Shown one piece after another: positions 7,797-16,558 of a stretch of 35,255 bases of DNA. A program made the position numbers and the translations under genes. The notes below the pieces were generated by a model, which ran no database searches, was not told the DNA's origin, and saw nothing but the letters and a program-made list of their open reading frames with translations. The DNA is from Pseudomonadota bacterium (GTDB taxonomy: Bacteria > Myxococcota_A > UBA9042 > GCA-2863065): NCBI GenBank assembly GCA_005776585.1, contig SXOX01000253.1:1-35255 (forward strand), read 5' to 3'. Within the stretch, counting starts at the first letter, position 1, and the number at the start of each line of letters is the position of its first letter.

Positions 7797-9303
7797 CGGT
7801 CACGGTCGCGCGCCCGGGCGAGTTCACACGCACGAGCGCTCGGTCGTCGACCAAGAGCGAGGCGGAGGGCGCGTCGACGCTCACGGTGACGCCTCCGGGG
7901 TAGAGGCGCTTTGGCACCGCGAGCTCGGTGACTCCGTCGACGGCGTCGATGACCAGCGTGGCCTTGCGGGTCAGCGCGTCATAGACGAACGACACGAGCG
8001 AGCCCGCGACCGCTTGCGGATAGACGCGCACGACCTCCGCCGCCGTCTCGCGCTCTTTGCCGCCCTCGCCGGTAATGCTCATGTCCTCGTCGTTCCAGTC
8101 GTCGGCGGTCGTCGAGACCTCCCAGAGCGTGCCGTGGAGCCGCGCGGCGTCCAGGCCATCGAAGTTGGCGCGGACATACTCCGCCGCGAGAGGAGCCGCG
8201 GGCGACATCCCAAACTCGCCGACCAGCACCGGAATGCCCCACGCGTCCCCTTGCGCGCGCCACTGCGCGAGAGCGTCACTGATCTGCTTGGGGGTCCCGA
8301 GCCACGTCTTGAGGGCGATGGCGCCGGCGTCGTAGTAGTGCGGCGCGAACACGAGGCCGGTCGCCTTGGGCAGCGGCACCTCGGTCTTGGCGATGACGGC
8401 CTCCTGCCCGGTCGCATCGAAGAAGCACGGCACGTCCGCAGCGACGGTGCGAATCGCAGCGCACACATCCGCGTAGAAGGGCGCCAGGACGTCCTTGGCC
8501 CAGGTCTTGTGATCGGTCGTGCCTGCGTGCGGCTCGTTGAGCAGCTCGAAGCCGATTACGTTGTCATGCTTCCACGCACGCCGGGCCATCTCGACCCACA
8601 TGGCCTTCATCGCGTCGATGAGGCCGTCCTCGTTCTTCCACAGCCGATCGAAGGCCGCATGGAGCGCCTTGTCCTCGAGGTAGTGCAGAAACCACTGCAC
8701 GCAGTCCTGGTTGTAGGGCGGCTTGGGCGGATCCTTGCACGCCCAGAGCGGCATGCCGTCGCCACAGTAGGGGCGTGCGAAGACGTCCTGGTGCTGATCG
8801 ACCAGCACGCGCAGCCCGTGCTTGGCCGCCGCGGCGATGGCCTGCTCATAGCGGTCGAGGAAGACCGTGTCGTACGTCCCGCGCGTGGGCTCTACGGCCT
8901 CCCACGTAAACGGAAAGCGCACGACGTTGAGACCCCAGGCCGCGATGCGCGCGAAGTAGGCGTCGACCGCCTCGGCGAAGGGCGGCGCGCCCTCTTGCCC
9001 CGCGATGCCGGACTCCTTGAACGGAAACGCAAAGAAGGGCGGCAGCTTGGCGCGACCGCCCGTATTGACGCCCCGCAGCAGCACCTCGCGGCCGAGCGCG
9101 TCCCGCAGGCGGGTGCCGTCGATGGTCAGGCGTTGCGTCGAGAGTGTGGGCCGTGACAGCGCCGGAGGCGGCCGCTCCGGAACCTCCGGAGCCGCGCCAA
9201 GGTCGGTGACGTCGGTGACAACCGCAGTGGGGGCGGGGCTTGTGTCCTTCGACGTGCACCCCGCCCACGCGAGCAGCAGGAGTGCTGCCCCCGTGCGTCT
9301 CAC
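7783..9303 (-). CDS. Glycoside hydrolase family 5 lipoprotein, endoglycoceramidase-like
   Basis: The N-terminus MRRTGAALLLLAWAGC is a short lipoprotein signal with lipid-attached Cys16. An Ala/Pro/Thr linker follows, then a GH5 TIM barrel (about 60-400). Landmarks are LRGVNTGG (76-83), VVRFPFTWEAVEP (127-139) and VDQHQDVFARPYCGDG (168-183). The acid/base Glu257 lies in FELLNEPH and the nucleophile Glu363 in LVGEFG. The combination of HQDVF with CGDGxPxW and a C-terminal beta-sandwich (about 410-506) is characteristic of endoglycoceramidases, which cut the sugar from glycosphingolipids; an endoglucanase is the alternative. The GTG start overlaps the stop of the upstream Cys-rich lipoprotein gene (GTGA), so the two are made together and are probably both surface-exposed. 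Confidence 0.86.
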   Translation of the reverse strand: MRRTGAALLLLAWAGCTSKDTSPAPTAVVTDVTDLGAAPEVPERPPPALSRPTLSTQRLTIDGTRLRDALGREVLLRGVNTGGRAKLPPFFAFPFKESGIAGQEGAPPFAEAVDAYFARIAAWGLNVVRFPFTWEAVEPTRGTYDTVFLDRYEQAIAAAAKHGLRVLVDQHQDVFARPYCGDGMPLWACKDPPKPPYNQDCVQWFLHYLEDKALHAAFDRLWKNEDGLIDAMKAMWVEMARRAWKHDNVIGFELLNEPHAGTTDHKTWAKDVLAPFYADVCAAIRTVAADVPCFFDATGQEAVIAKTEVPLPKATGLVFAPHYYDAGAIALKTWLGTPKQISDALAQWRAQGDAWGIPVLVGEFGMSPAAPLAAEYVRANFDGLDAARLHGTLWEVSTTADDWNDEDMSITGEGGKERETAAEVVRVYPQAVAGSLVSFVYDALTRKATLVIDAVDGVTELAVPKRLYPGGVTVSVDAPSASLLVDDRALVRVNSPGRATVTVTPR

Positions 9304-12300
9304 TGCGTTCCACCGGCCGGGAGCAGGAAGCTGTGGATATAGACCTTTGTCGCGCTGGTATCGACCGCGAGGAGGTAGAGTCCGGCAGTCGAGCTACCGA
9401 CGACCTCGAGGTCCGTCTCCTTTGCCAACCCCTCGATGATGTGCTTGCGCCAGGCCTTCGGGCTCGTGGGATCGGAGCCGGACGGCAGCACGACCAATTC
9501 GACGGCGGCGTTCTCGCCTCCGCCGGTGTCGTTGGCTGCGAGGACGAGGTGGCCGCTGTAGGCCCACGCGGCGCGGAAGTCGATGCCGGCTTGGTTCGCG
9601 ATCACGCCGACATGCTCGGTGCAGCCCTTGGGATCACACTGGAAGAGCCGACCCATCGTGCCGTAGTGCCACGCCGTCGAACCGGCCATCACCGCACCGT
9701 TGATACGCCAGCCATCAGACTGCGAGCCAGCCATCTGCTGAATGCAGCTCAGGGCCTCGTCGTGCCACACGAGATCGTAGTTGCCGTCCGTCGAGTTGCT
9801 GCCGAGATAGCCGCCCCCGTAGGTGCTGGAGAGCAACGCGAAGTCCGAGTACGGCACCGCCGAGGCAAAACGCGCGACCGTCGCCGGGAGCGACTTGGTG
9901 TTGTAGGACACGGTCTTGCACGCCCAGCCCGCCGTCGCGTTGTAGCCGCAGAGCCCCGCTACGCCGTTGGTGCCGTCATCGCCGGCCAGGAGGTAGTAGT
10001 CGGTCAGTGACGACTTCATCCCGACGCGCACATACCCGACGGCATCCCAGTTGGTCTTGGGGAACGCGGCCGCTGAAAGCGCGTCGTGGATCTTGGCGCC
10101 CTCGAGAGCGGTGAAGTACGCCTTGCTGCCGTCGGTCAGCACCTCGCCGATCTGGCCCCCCGCTCCGACCGCGTGACGGCCAGCCATCGCAGAGAGGCTG
10201 CCCTTGCGGTTCGGCGAGTACAGGGCAGAGAGCGTGTTGACGCCCGAGAGACGCAGCACGTTCACGCTCTGATAGCCGTTCACGAGGCACTTCACGCCAC
10301 TGGTATAGCGGCCGTCGTAGTCGACGCCGACCAAGAAGTTCGGCGCGGAGTAACTCGTTCCGGCGAGGTGGATGCTCGTGGCGACACACGACGGGGAGGC
10401 GAGAGACACGACGCTCGCCGAATTGTTGAGGGCACCGAGGCACTGTCCTTGGAAGCAGAAGCTCGGCGACCCGCCCACGACCGGATCGGCGCACCCGATC
10501 AGCTCACTGGCGTTGGCGTAGGTGCAGCCCGTCGCAGCGCAGGTGTCGGCGGTGCAGGCGTTCTTGTCGTCGCACGCCGAGTCGTTTGGCGTAAACACGC
10601 AGCTCCCCGTCTTGGGATCACACGCGTCGGAGGTGCACGTGACGCCATCGCTGCACTTGATCGCCAGCGCCGTCTTGCAGGCCCCGCTCGAGCAGGTGTC
10701 CGGCGTGCACAGATTGCCATCGACGTCGCACGACGCGCCATCGCTGAGCTTCGTATGGGTGCAGCCGGTCGTGGGATCGCAACCGTCCGTCGTGCAGGTG
10801 TTGCTGTCGTCGCAGAGGTCGGGCACCCCGAGGCAGGCGCCCTTGCCGTCGCAAGCGTCGGTGATGGTGCACTTCTGGCCATCGTCACAGGTCCCTCCCG
10901 AAGCGGCGGGAGTGTAGGTGCAGCCCGTGGCCGGATCGCAGCCCGTGCCCGTCCAGCAGGTCTTGGGCCCGCACTTGACCGCCAGGCCCTTGCACACGCC
11001 GGCGGCGCAGGCCTTGGTCGTCGAGCAGAGATCGTCGGGCCCGCAGGACTTGCCCTCGTTGGCGTTGATCAGGCCGCACACGCCCGTGGTGGTGTTGCAG
11101 GTGTTGGTCTTGCACGGATCGTTCGACGCCGCACACACGACCGCGGTGCCGGCCTTGCACGACTTCCCGCCGCCATCGCTGACACAGGTCTCCTTGCCGT
11201 TGCAAGGATTGCCGTCGTCACAGTTGGCGTCGGTCGTACAAGAACAAATGCTCGCGCCGCCCGTACAGGCACCGGCGGCGCACTTCTCGTCCTTGGTACA
11301 CGTGTTGCCGTCGTCGCACGCCGCTCCATCGGTCGCGTTCTTCTCGGTGCAGCCGGTCGCCGGCACGCAGTCTGCGACCTTGCACGCCCCGGTCGCCGTG
11401 CAGTTGGCCGGTGCTCCCGCGACGCACTTGCCCGCCTGGCAGCCGTCGCCCACCGTGCAGGCGTTGCCGTCCGAGCACGGGCCGCTGGCCTTGGGCGTGT
11501 ACTTACAGCCGATCGCTGGGTCGCAGCTGTCGTCGGTGCAGGCCTCGTTGTCGTTGCAAGGCGCGATGGGCTTGCCGGTGCAGCTGCACACGTTGCCCGT
11601 GCACGCGCACGCGTCGGTAGTGGTGCAGGCGTTCTTGTCGTCACAGGCCTGCCCCGAGAGGCCGGAGGCCTTGCACGCGCCGGCCTCGCAGAAGTCCTTG
11701 GTGCACGCGTTGCCATCGTCGCAGAGCTTGGGCGAGCCCTTACACGCCCCGGCCTGACACGCGTCACCCTCGGTGCACGGGTCGCCGTCGCTGCACGCCC
11801 CTGCCGTCGGCTCGTTCTTGCACGAGCCCGCCGCGCACGAGTCCGCGGTGCACACGTTCTGGTCGTCGCAGTCCTGCGCGTTGCCCTTGCAGGTGCCCGC
11901 GGCGTTGCACTTGTCGCCGAAGGTGCACGCATCCGCGTCATCGCACGCGAAGCCGACCTGCGCGACGGCCTCGCACTTGCCGCTCGCCGGGTTGCACGCG
12001 GTCTTCGAGCACGTCGTGTCGTTGGCGAGGTCGCACTTGACGAGGGTTCCCGGCTTCGGCCCACAGCCCTTGCCTCCGCCCGGGAGGTCGAGGCACGCCG
12101 GCGTCCCGTTGCACGCGTTCCCGTCGTCGGCGCAGTCCCCGTCCTTGGTGCACGCGCAGACGTTCTTCGTCCACTGGCACTGGCCACCCTTGCACAGATC
12201 GCCCTCGGTGCACGCGTTCTGATCGTCGCACGGGATCGCCTGGGACTCGTCGACGGCGACGGCCTTGCAGGTGCCCGACGCCTTGTCGCACTCATCCAGC

Positions 12301-13112
12301 GTGCACGGGTTCTGGTCGTCGCAGAGCTTGAGCGTGCCGACGCACTTGCCCTCGTCGCAGAGGTCGCCCTGCGTACACGCGTTCTGGTCGTCACACGCCG
12401 TGTTGGTCAACGGCTCCGGCGTGCAGGCCCCCGCCGCGTCACAGGTGCCCTTGTGGCACAGCGCATAGGTCTCACCTGCCGGCTTGCAGGCGCTGCCCTC
12501 CGGCAGGTCCACGGCCACGCACTCGCCCTTGGCGCAGGCCGCAGACTGACACGGCGACAGGGTGAGCTTTCCGGCGCAGTCGGCCTTGGTCGTACAGGTC
12601 GCGGGGCCGGCGTCGGTCGTGTCCGGGCCCACGTCGGGCGGCGGGGTCGTGTCCGGGCCGTCGTCCTTTGGCGGCGTGGTGTCGGGCACGGACGTGTCCT
12701 CGACGGCGTCCCCCTGAGTGACGTCGGTCGTCGGCGCCTTGCACTCACCGGTCGTGGACTCGCACGTGGTCCCCGCGGCGCACGGCTTCTTCACGAACGC
12801 CTCGGACGTCGCGTTGGGGTCGCAGAGCTGGCACAGGTCACCCGGCTTGGTCTGGGTCGGTTGGAAGCACTGCCCTCCGATGTAGCAGGAGCCCGCCTTC
12901 ACGGTGACCTTGCACGTGTGCGAGGCCTGGTCGCACGACGCCGTGGCGCACGTGCCTGGCGAGGTACACTCGTCGTCCTTGGTGCACCCCTGAGGCTGGA
13001 CGCCCGTGTCCTCTGAGACCGGGGCCGACGCCACCGTGATCCCGCCGCACGCCATTCCGAGGAGGGCGAGGCCTCCGACCAAGATCCACGCTTTCGCTCG
13101 TGCGAGTCGCAT
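9300..13112 (-). CDS. Giant Cys-rich CTDC-repeat lipoprotein
   Basis: This 1270-residue product has a lipoprotein signal ending in LLGMAC (Cys22). A first Cys-rich segment is followed by a Thr/Pro/Asp linker (about 140-172). From about residue 237 to 865 there is a long array of roughly 18 imperfect repeats of the type CDDxNxCTxDxC...GxC, as in slime-mould CTDC repeats (PF00526-like) found in many Myxococcota surface proteins. Residues about 870-1270 are nearly repeat-free, rich in Gly, Ser and aromatic residues, and may form a beta-propeller-like domain. No enzyme motif is visible. Each repeat probably forms its own disulfides, giving a stiff stalk that presents the C-terminal domain. GGGAG lies upstream of the ATG. 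It is the first gene of a two-gene unit with the GH5 lipoprotein and is divergent from glnE. Confidence 0.85.
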   Translation of the reverse strand: MRLARAKAWILVGGLALLGMACGGITVASAPVSEDTGVQPQGCTKDDECTSPGTCATASCDQASHTCKVTVKAGSCYIGGQCFQPTQTKPGDLCQLCDPNATSEAFVKKPCAAGTTCESTTGECKAPTTDVTQGDAVEDTSVPDTTPPKDDGPDTTPPPDVGPDTTDAGPATCTTKADCAGKLTLSPCQSAACAKGECVAVDLPEGSACKPAGETYALCHKGTCDAAGACTPEPLTNTACDDQNACTQGDLCDEGKCVGTLKLCDDQNPCTLDECDKASGTCKAVAVDESQAIPCDDQNACTEGDLCKGGQCQWTKNVCACTKDGDCADDGNACNGTPACLDLPGGGKGCGPKPGTLVKCDLANDTTCSKTACNPASGKCEAVAQVGFACDDADACTFGDKCNAAGTCKGNAQDCDDQNVCTADSCAAGSCKNEPTAGACSDGDPCTEGDACQAGACKGSPKLCDDGNACTKDFCEAGACKASGLSGQACDDKNACTTTDACACTGNVCSCTGKPIAPCNDNEACTDDSCDPAIGCKYTPKASGPCSDGNACTVGDGCQAGKCVAGAPANCTATGACKVADCVPATGCTEKNATDGAACDDGNTCTKDEKCAAGACTGGASICSCTTDANCDDGNPCNGKETCVSDGGGKSCKAGTAVVCAASNDPCKTNTCNTTTGVCGLINANEGKSCGPDDLCSTTKACAAGVCKGLAVKCGPKTCWTGTGCDPATGCTYTPAASGGTCDDGQKCTITDACDGKGACLGVPDLCDDSNTCTTDGCDPTTGCTHTKLSDGASCDVDGNLCTPDTCSSGACKTALAIKCSDGVTCTSDACDPKTGSCVFTPNDSACDDKNACTADTCAATGCTYANASELIGCADPVVGGSPSFCFQGQCLGALNNSASVVSLASPSCVATSIHLAGTSYSAPNFLVGVDYDGRYTSGVKCLVNGYQSVNVLRLSGVNTLSALYSPNRKGSLSAMAGRHAVGAGGQIGEVLTDGSKAYFTALEGAKIHDALSAAAFPKTNWDAVGYVRVGMKSSLTDYYLLAGDDGTNGVAGLCGYNATAGWACKTVSYNTKSLPATVARFASAVPYSDFALLSSTYGGGYLGSNSTDGNYDLVWHDEALSCIQQMAGSQSDGWRINGAVMAGSTAWHYGTMGRLFQCDPKGCTEHVGVIANQAGIDFRAAWAYSGHLVLAANDTGGGENAAVELVVLPSGSDPTSPKAWRKHIIEGLAKETDLEVVGSSTAGLYLLAVDTSATKVYIHSFLLPAGGTQ

Positions 13113-13161
13113 CGTTCGACTGCTCCCACCAGTTGCCGACCGCTCGAAGGCCTCGCCGTCC

Positions 13162-13191
13162 TTGGCGCCCCCGAGCCGGCCGTGTTAGGCA
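13162..13191 (+). promoter_or_regulatory. Candidate leaderless promoter of glnE
   Basis: TTGGCG (13162-13167), an 18-base spacer and TAGGCA (13186-13191) lie 7 bases before the ATG at 13199. There is no Shine-Dalgarno sequence, so the transcript may begin at or next to the start codon. Confidence 0.42.
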
Positions 13192-13198
13192 CCGGATG

Positions 13199-15907
13199 AT
13201 GCCAGGGGCAAGCCTATCCGTCGAGAACGCGGCCAAGGAAGCGGCAATCGCCACAAACGCGGCGCTGGAGCGGCATCGAGCGCGCCTCTCGGCACGGAGC
13301 GCCTATCTTTCGCGTGCCGTGGAGCACGATCCGGCGCTGCTCGTGGCAGCGGTCCACGCGCTGAGCACCTGTCATCGCAAGGACGAGGTCACCCAGCGGG
13401 CCGAGGCGCTCGGCGCAGTGCATGGTTTCATCGGCCCCGCCGCCATGCGCGCTCTGCGCGTCCGCAAGCGGGTCGAGACGCTGCGCATCGTCCTCGCCGA
13501 GGCCGAGACCCGAGACATTGCCACCGCGTACGAGGAGCTCTCCGACCTGGCCGCCGGACTCATCTCGGCCGCCGTCGACGTCGCGACGCGCGAGCACGAG
13601 GCCAACCGCGGCCCCGCGCCGTGCGGCTTCGCCGTCATGGGCATGGGCAAGCTCGGCAGCCGCGAGCTCAACCTGTCGAGCGACGTGGACCTCATCTTCG
13701 TCTACGACGCCGATCCCGACGAGGACACGGAGGGCCGCACGTTTCGGTGGTTCCGGCGCCTGTGCGAGCGCCTGGTCGCACTGCTGTCGGAGGTCACGGC
13801 GGACGGCTTCGTCTACCGCGTCGATCTCGGCCTGCGGCCCGAGGGGCAAACCGGGCCCATCTGCAACGCCCTCGACGCGCTCGAGCGCTACTACGAGGCG
13901 TGGGGTCACGGCTGGGAGCGCGTGGCCTGGCTCCGCGCGCGCCCGGTCGCAGGCGACGTCGCTCTCGGTGCGCGGCTGCTCAAGGCCCTGCAGCCGTTCA
14001 CCTACCGGCGCTTTCTGGACCCCAAGGCCATCGACGAGATCCGCGCGATGAAGGCCCAGATCGACGCCCGTGCTCGAAGCCGCGCCGACGCCGCGCGCGA
14101 CGTCAAGCTCGGGCCCGGGGGCATTCGCGAGAGCGAGTTCTTCGCCCAGGCGCACCAGCACGTCTACGGCGGACCGCTGCCAGCGCTGCGCGTGCGTGGA
14201 ACGCTCGCCGCCGTGGATCGGCTCGTGGCCGCGGGGCTCGTCGGCGAGGACGACGGCCGAGTGCTGAACGAGGGCTATCTGTTTCTGCGGTCGGTGGAGC
14301 ACCAGCTGCAATTGGTAGAGGATCGGCAGACGCAGACGCTTCCGAGCGATCCGGAGGCGCTCAGCTTCGTAGCGACGGCCCTGGGGTATGCGGAACGCGG
14401 AGCCTTCGAGGCCGACCTCGACACGCGACGGGCGGCCGTGTCGGCGCTCTGGGCCGAGCTGTTTTCGGGGGGAGACCCGGTCGCCACAGAGCCAATGCTC
14501 GATGAAGCGCAGGACCAGCAGCTCCGCCGACTCGAGGCCATCCCGAAGAGCCCGTTCCACCCGCGCCACGCGGTCACGGGCGTCGCGTTGCGGCGGGCCA
14601 TCCTCCACGCGGCGAGCGAGGCGGCCGAGCCGGCGCAAGCGCTCGCGCTGTTCGGCGACCTCGTCGCGCGGCCCCGCATCGCCGACCCGCTGCTGGCCTT
14701 CTTGGAGACGCACCCGACGCGCGCGCGCCTCTTGCTGCATCTGCTCGGCTCGAGCCGTCTGCTCGGCGGGCGCCTCGTCAACGACGCGACGCTGCTCGAG
14801 GACCTCGTCCTTGGGCCGACCGCGGGCCTCCCCGCGCCGCAGGCGCTGCCTGCCCGGTTCGCCGTCACCGATCCTGACCTCGAGACCGCGTGGGAGGACC
14901 TGCGCGCGCGCCAGCACCGCGAGGTCGTGCGCATCGCCGTCGCCGATCTCGCAGGCCAGCTCGATGTCAACGCGGTCGGCCGCGCGCTCACGGCAGTGGC
15001 AGACGCGGCGGTGCAGACCGTGGTTGCGCGGGTGCTGAGCGATCTCGACTTGGGCCCGGACTCACTGGCGGTCGTCGCCTTGGGCAGCCTGGGTGCGCAG
15101 GCGCTCCTCTACGCCTCCGATCTCGATCTGCTCTTCGTTGGGGACGCGAGCGCGGACGCCGCGCTGCTCGCCAAAGCCTGCCAGCGCATCCTTCGCGGCC
15201 TCACCCTCGACATGCGCAACGGCCGGCTCTGGGACGTGGACCTGCGCCTGCGCCCGTCCGGTCACCACGGTCCACTGCTGGTCACCTGGGAGTCGCTGGC
15301 GCGCTATCAGCTGACCGAGGCCGCGCCCTGGGAGCACCTGGCGCTCACGCGGGCCCGTGTCGTCGCCGGTACCGCCGACCATGCGACGCGCCTTGCCCGC
15401 ACGGTCTGCGCCGTCATCGAGCTCCCGCGGGACCCCGCGGCGATCCGAGCGGAGGTCCACCGCATCCAAGAGCGCGTGCTCGCCGAGGCGACACCCAGCG
15501 ATCCCGCCGTCATCGACCTCAAGCTCGGCCGCGGCGGCTCGGCGATGCTCAAGGTGATGGTCGCGACGTTGCGCGTTCTCGACGGTGGCCGTCGGATTCC
15601 GCCAGGTGCCCGACCCACGCGCGCGCTCCTCCCGGAGCTCGTCGAGGCCGGCATGCTCGGGAGGGTCGAGAGCGAGGCGCTGGGCGAGGCGCTCGACCAC
15701 CTGCATCGCGCCGAGAGCCGGCTGCGGCTGCGCTTCGATCGCCCTGCGCACGTCCTTCAGCGCGGGAGCGACGCGTCTGACCGGCTGGCGCATGCGCTGG
15801 GCTTCCATGACGTGCCGGGACGGCCGGGTCGGGTGCGGTTCGAGGAGACGACCGATCGCCTGCGGGACGCGGTCGCGCTCGCCTTCGGTCGCCATGTCGG
15901 GGGGTGA
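13199..15907 (+). CDS. glnE: Bifunctional glutamine synthetase adenylyltransferase/deadenylase
   Basis: GlnE attaches AMP to, and removes it from, glutamine synthetase in response to PII proteins, setting nitrogen assimilation. The 902-residue product has the two-fold GlnE layout. The N-terminal nucleotidyltransferase (deadenylylase) domain has GMGKLGSRELNLSSDVDLIF near 147-166 and VDLGLRPEG. The C-terminal (adenylyltransferase) domain has ALGSLGAQ...YASDLDLLF near 627-647 and VDLRLRPSG. The second domain has Ser where GxGKLG normally has Lys; the Asp-x-Asp metal site is intact. I chose the second of two adjacent ATGs (13196 and 13199). The frame is open to 13100, but those codons overlap the divergent lipoprotein gene and look non-coding. 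Confidence 0.93.
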   Translation: MPGASLSVENAAKEAAIATNAALERHRARLSARSAYLSRAVEHDPALLVAAVHALSTCHRKDEVTQRAEALGAVHGFIGPAAMRALRVRKRVETLRIVLAEAETRDIATAYEELSDLAAGLISAAVDVATREHEANRGPAPCGFAVMGMGKLGSRELNLSSDVDLIFVYDADPDEDTEGRTFRWFRRLCERLVALLSEVTADGFVYRVDLGLRPEGQTGPICNALDALERYYEAWGHGWERVAWLRARPVAGDVALGARLLKALQPFTYRRFLDPKAIDEIRAMKAQIDARARSRADAARDVKLGPGGIRESEFFAQAHQHVYGGPLPALRVRGTLAAVDRLVAAGLVGEDDGRVLNEGYLFLRSVEHQLQLVEDRQTQTLPSDPEALSFVATALGYAERGAFEADLDTRRAAVSALWAELFSGGDPVATEPMLDEAQDQQLRRLEAIPKSPFHPRHAVTGVALRRAILHAASEAAEPAQALALFGDLVARPRIADPLLAFLETHPTRARLLLHLLGSSRLLGGRLVNDATLLEDLVLGPTAGLPAPQALPARFAVTDPDLETAWEDLRARQHREVVRIAVADLAGQLDVNAVGRALTAVADAAVQTVVARVLSDLDLGPDSLAVVALGSLGAQALLYASDLDLLFVGDASADAALLAKACQRILRGLTLDMRNGRLWDVDLRLRPSGHHGPLLVTWESLARYQLTEAAPWEHLALTRARVVAGTADHATRLARTVCAVIELPRDPAAIRAEVHRIQERVLAEATPSDPAVIDLKLGRGGSAMLKVMVATLRVLDGGRRIPPGARPTRALLPELVEAGMLGRVESEALGEALDHLHRAESRLRLRFDRPAHVLQRGSDASDRLAHALGFHDVPGRPGRVRFEETTDRLRDAVALAFGRHVGG

Positions 15908-16105
15908 GAGCGCTCGTTTCCCGAGCACCGCGATGCCTTCACAGAAACGCCGACGCTCCCATCGCTGGCACCAGAATGGTGACAATTCACAAACAATTTA
16001 CGTTGATTTTGATGCGCCTGGGGCCCGGCAAGGAGACGGTCAAGGGCCGCAAGCGCAGCCGCCAAACCACCAGCGATTGCGTGTCCGGCAAGCGGATCGT
16101 CCGAC

Positions 16106-16135
16106 TTGACGAGCCCATGGCGACCATGTTATTGT
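16106..16135 (+). promoter_or_regulatory. Candidate leaderless promoter of the heptamer-repeat gene cluster
   Basis: TTGACG (16106-16111), an 18-base spacer and TATTGT (16130-16135) are followed after 7 bases by the ATG at 16143. There is no Shine-Dalgarno site. The surrounding 200 bases are AT-richer than the flanking genes. Taking TTATTG as the -10 would give a 17-base spacer. Confidence 0.5.
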
Positions 16136-16142
16136 CAACCCC

Positions 16143-16548
16143 ATGAGTACCGTAGCCCGTCCATCGTCCATCGTCCATCGTCCATCTCGTCCGTGACGCT
16201 GACAACTCCACCGGCCCGACCTTCCTCGACTATGAGAAGACGATTCGGACCGAGGGAGGCAAGGTCCTCGACTTCGCCTGGCGGCTGCTCAGTACGCAGC
16301 ACGAGGCCAACCTCTACCTCGAGGGCACCGACGATCTCGAGGGCACTTGGGACACGATCGTCACTCTCAACGCCAGCAATTTCCCGGTGGGCACCCAGCA
16401 CCACATCTACTACTACGCCGATCCCCTCAACCGCGCCGATTTGCGCCTCAAGCGCTACTACCGCTGGCGGTGGGACCTCGTGTTCTCCGGCGGCGTGCTG
16501 CAGGCGTCCAGCATCTGCTTCATCTGGTCGGCCTCGGTCGGCTACTAG
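16143..16548 (+). CDS. Small module protein, currently out of frame after a heptamer repeat (possible phase-variable gene)
   Basis: The ATG at 16143 follows a candidate leaderless promoter. After 17 codons, running through four CGTCCAT units, the frame meets TGA at 16194-16196. Good protein-like sequence then continues in the +1-shifted frame from about 16186 to the TAG at 16546-16548. It has natural amino acid composition and strong G/C-ending codons, but this frame has a stop at 16153 and no ATG, GTG or TTG between that stop and the start of the protein-like sequence. Losing one 7-bp unit, or gaining two, joins the frames exactly into about 132 or 139 residues. The protein contains one module with WRLLSTQHEANLYLEG, GTWDTI and LKRYYRWRWDLVFSGG, related to modules in the next gene. 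There is no signal peptide and no known family. The gene may instead be a pseudogene or contain an assembly error. Confidence 0.62.
16158..16185 (+). repeat. Tandem heptanucleotide repeat, four perfect CGTCCAT units
   Basis: Four perfect, adjacent copies of CGTCCAT occupy 16158-16164, 16165-16171, 16172-16178 and 16179-16185. The unit length is not a multiple of three, so each copy gained or lost shifts the reading frame. The repeat sits within the first 15 codons of the gene starting at 16143. Confidence 0.93.
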
Positions 16549-16558
16549 GAGGACGCCG

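Noticed and set aside
10086-13016. A very long plus-strand open frame antisense to the Cys-rich lipoprotein gene
   Set aside because: Its composition (Arg, Ala, Val, Gly with hardly any Lys or Asn) is the expected shadow of a high-GC repeat gene. The minus strand has a lipoprotein signal and clear CTDC repeats.
15976-16146. A 56-codon open frame upstream of the heptamer-repeat gene (ATGA overlap)
   Set aside because: It has no ribosome binding site, is not recognisable, and a candidate promoter for the next gene lies inside it. It cannot be excluded but is unsupported.
16106-16558. In-frame upstream extension of the 311-residue protein gene
   Set aside because: The extension is Ser/Arg/Thr/Pro-rich shadow sequence. 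The ATG at 16559 has a perfect AGGAGG 6 bases upstream, and the other frame of this stretch is protein-like.
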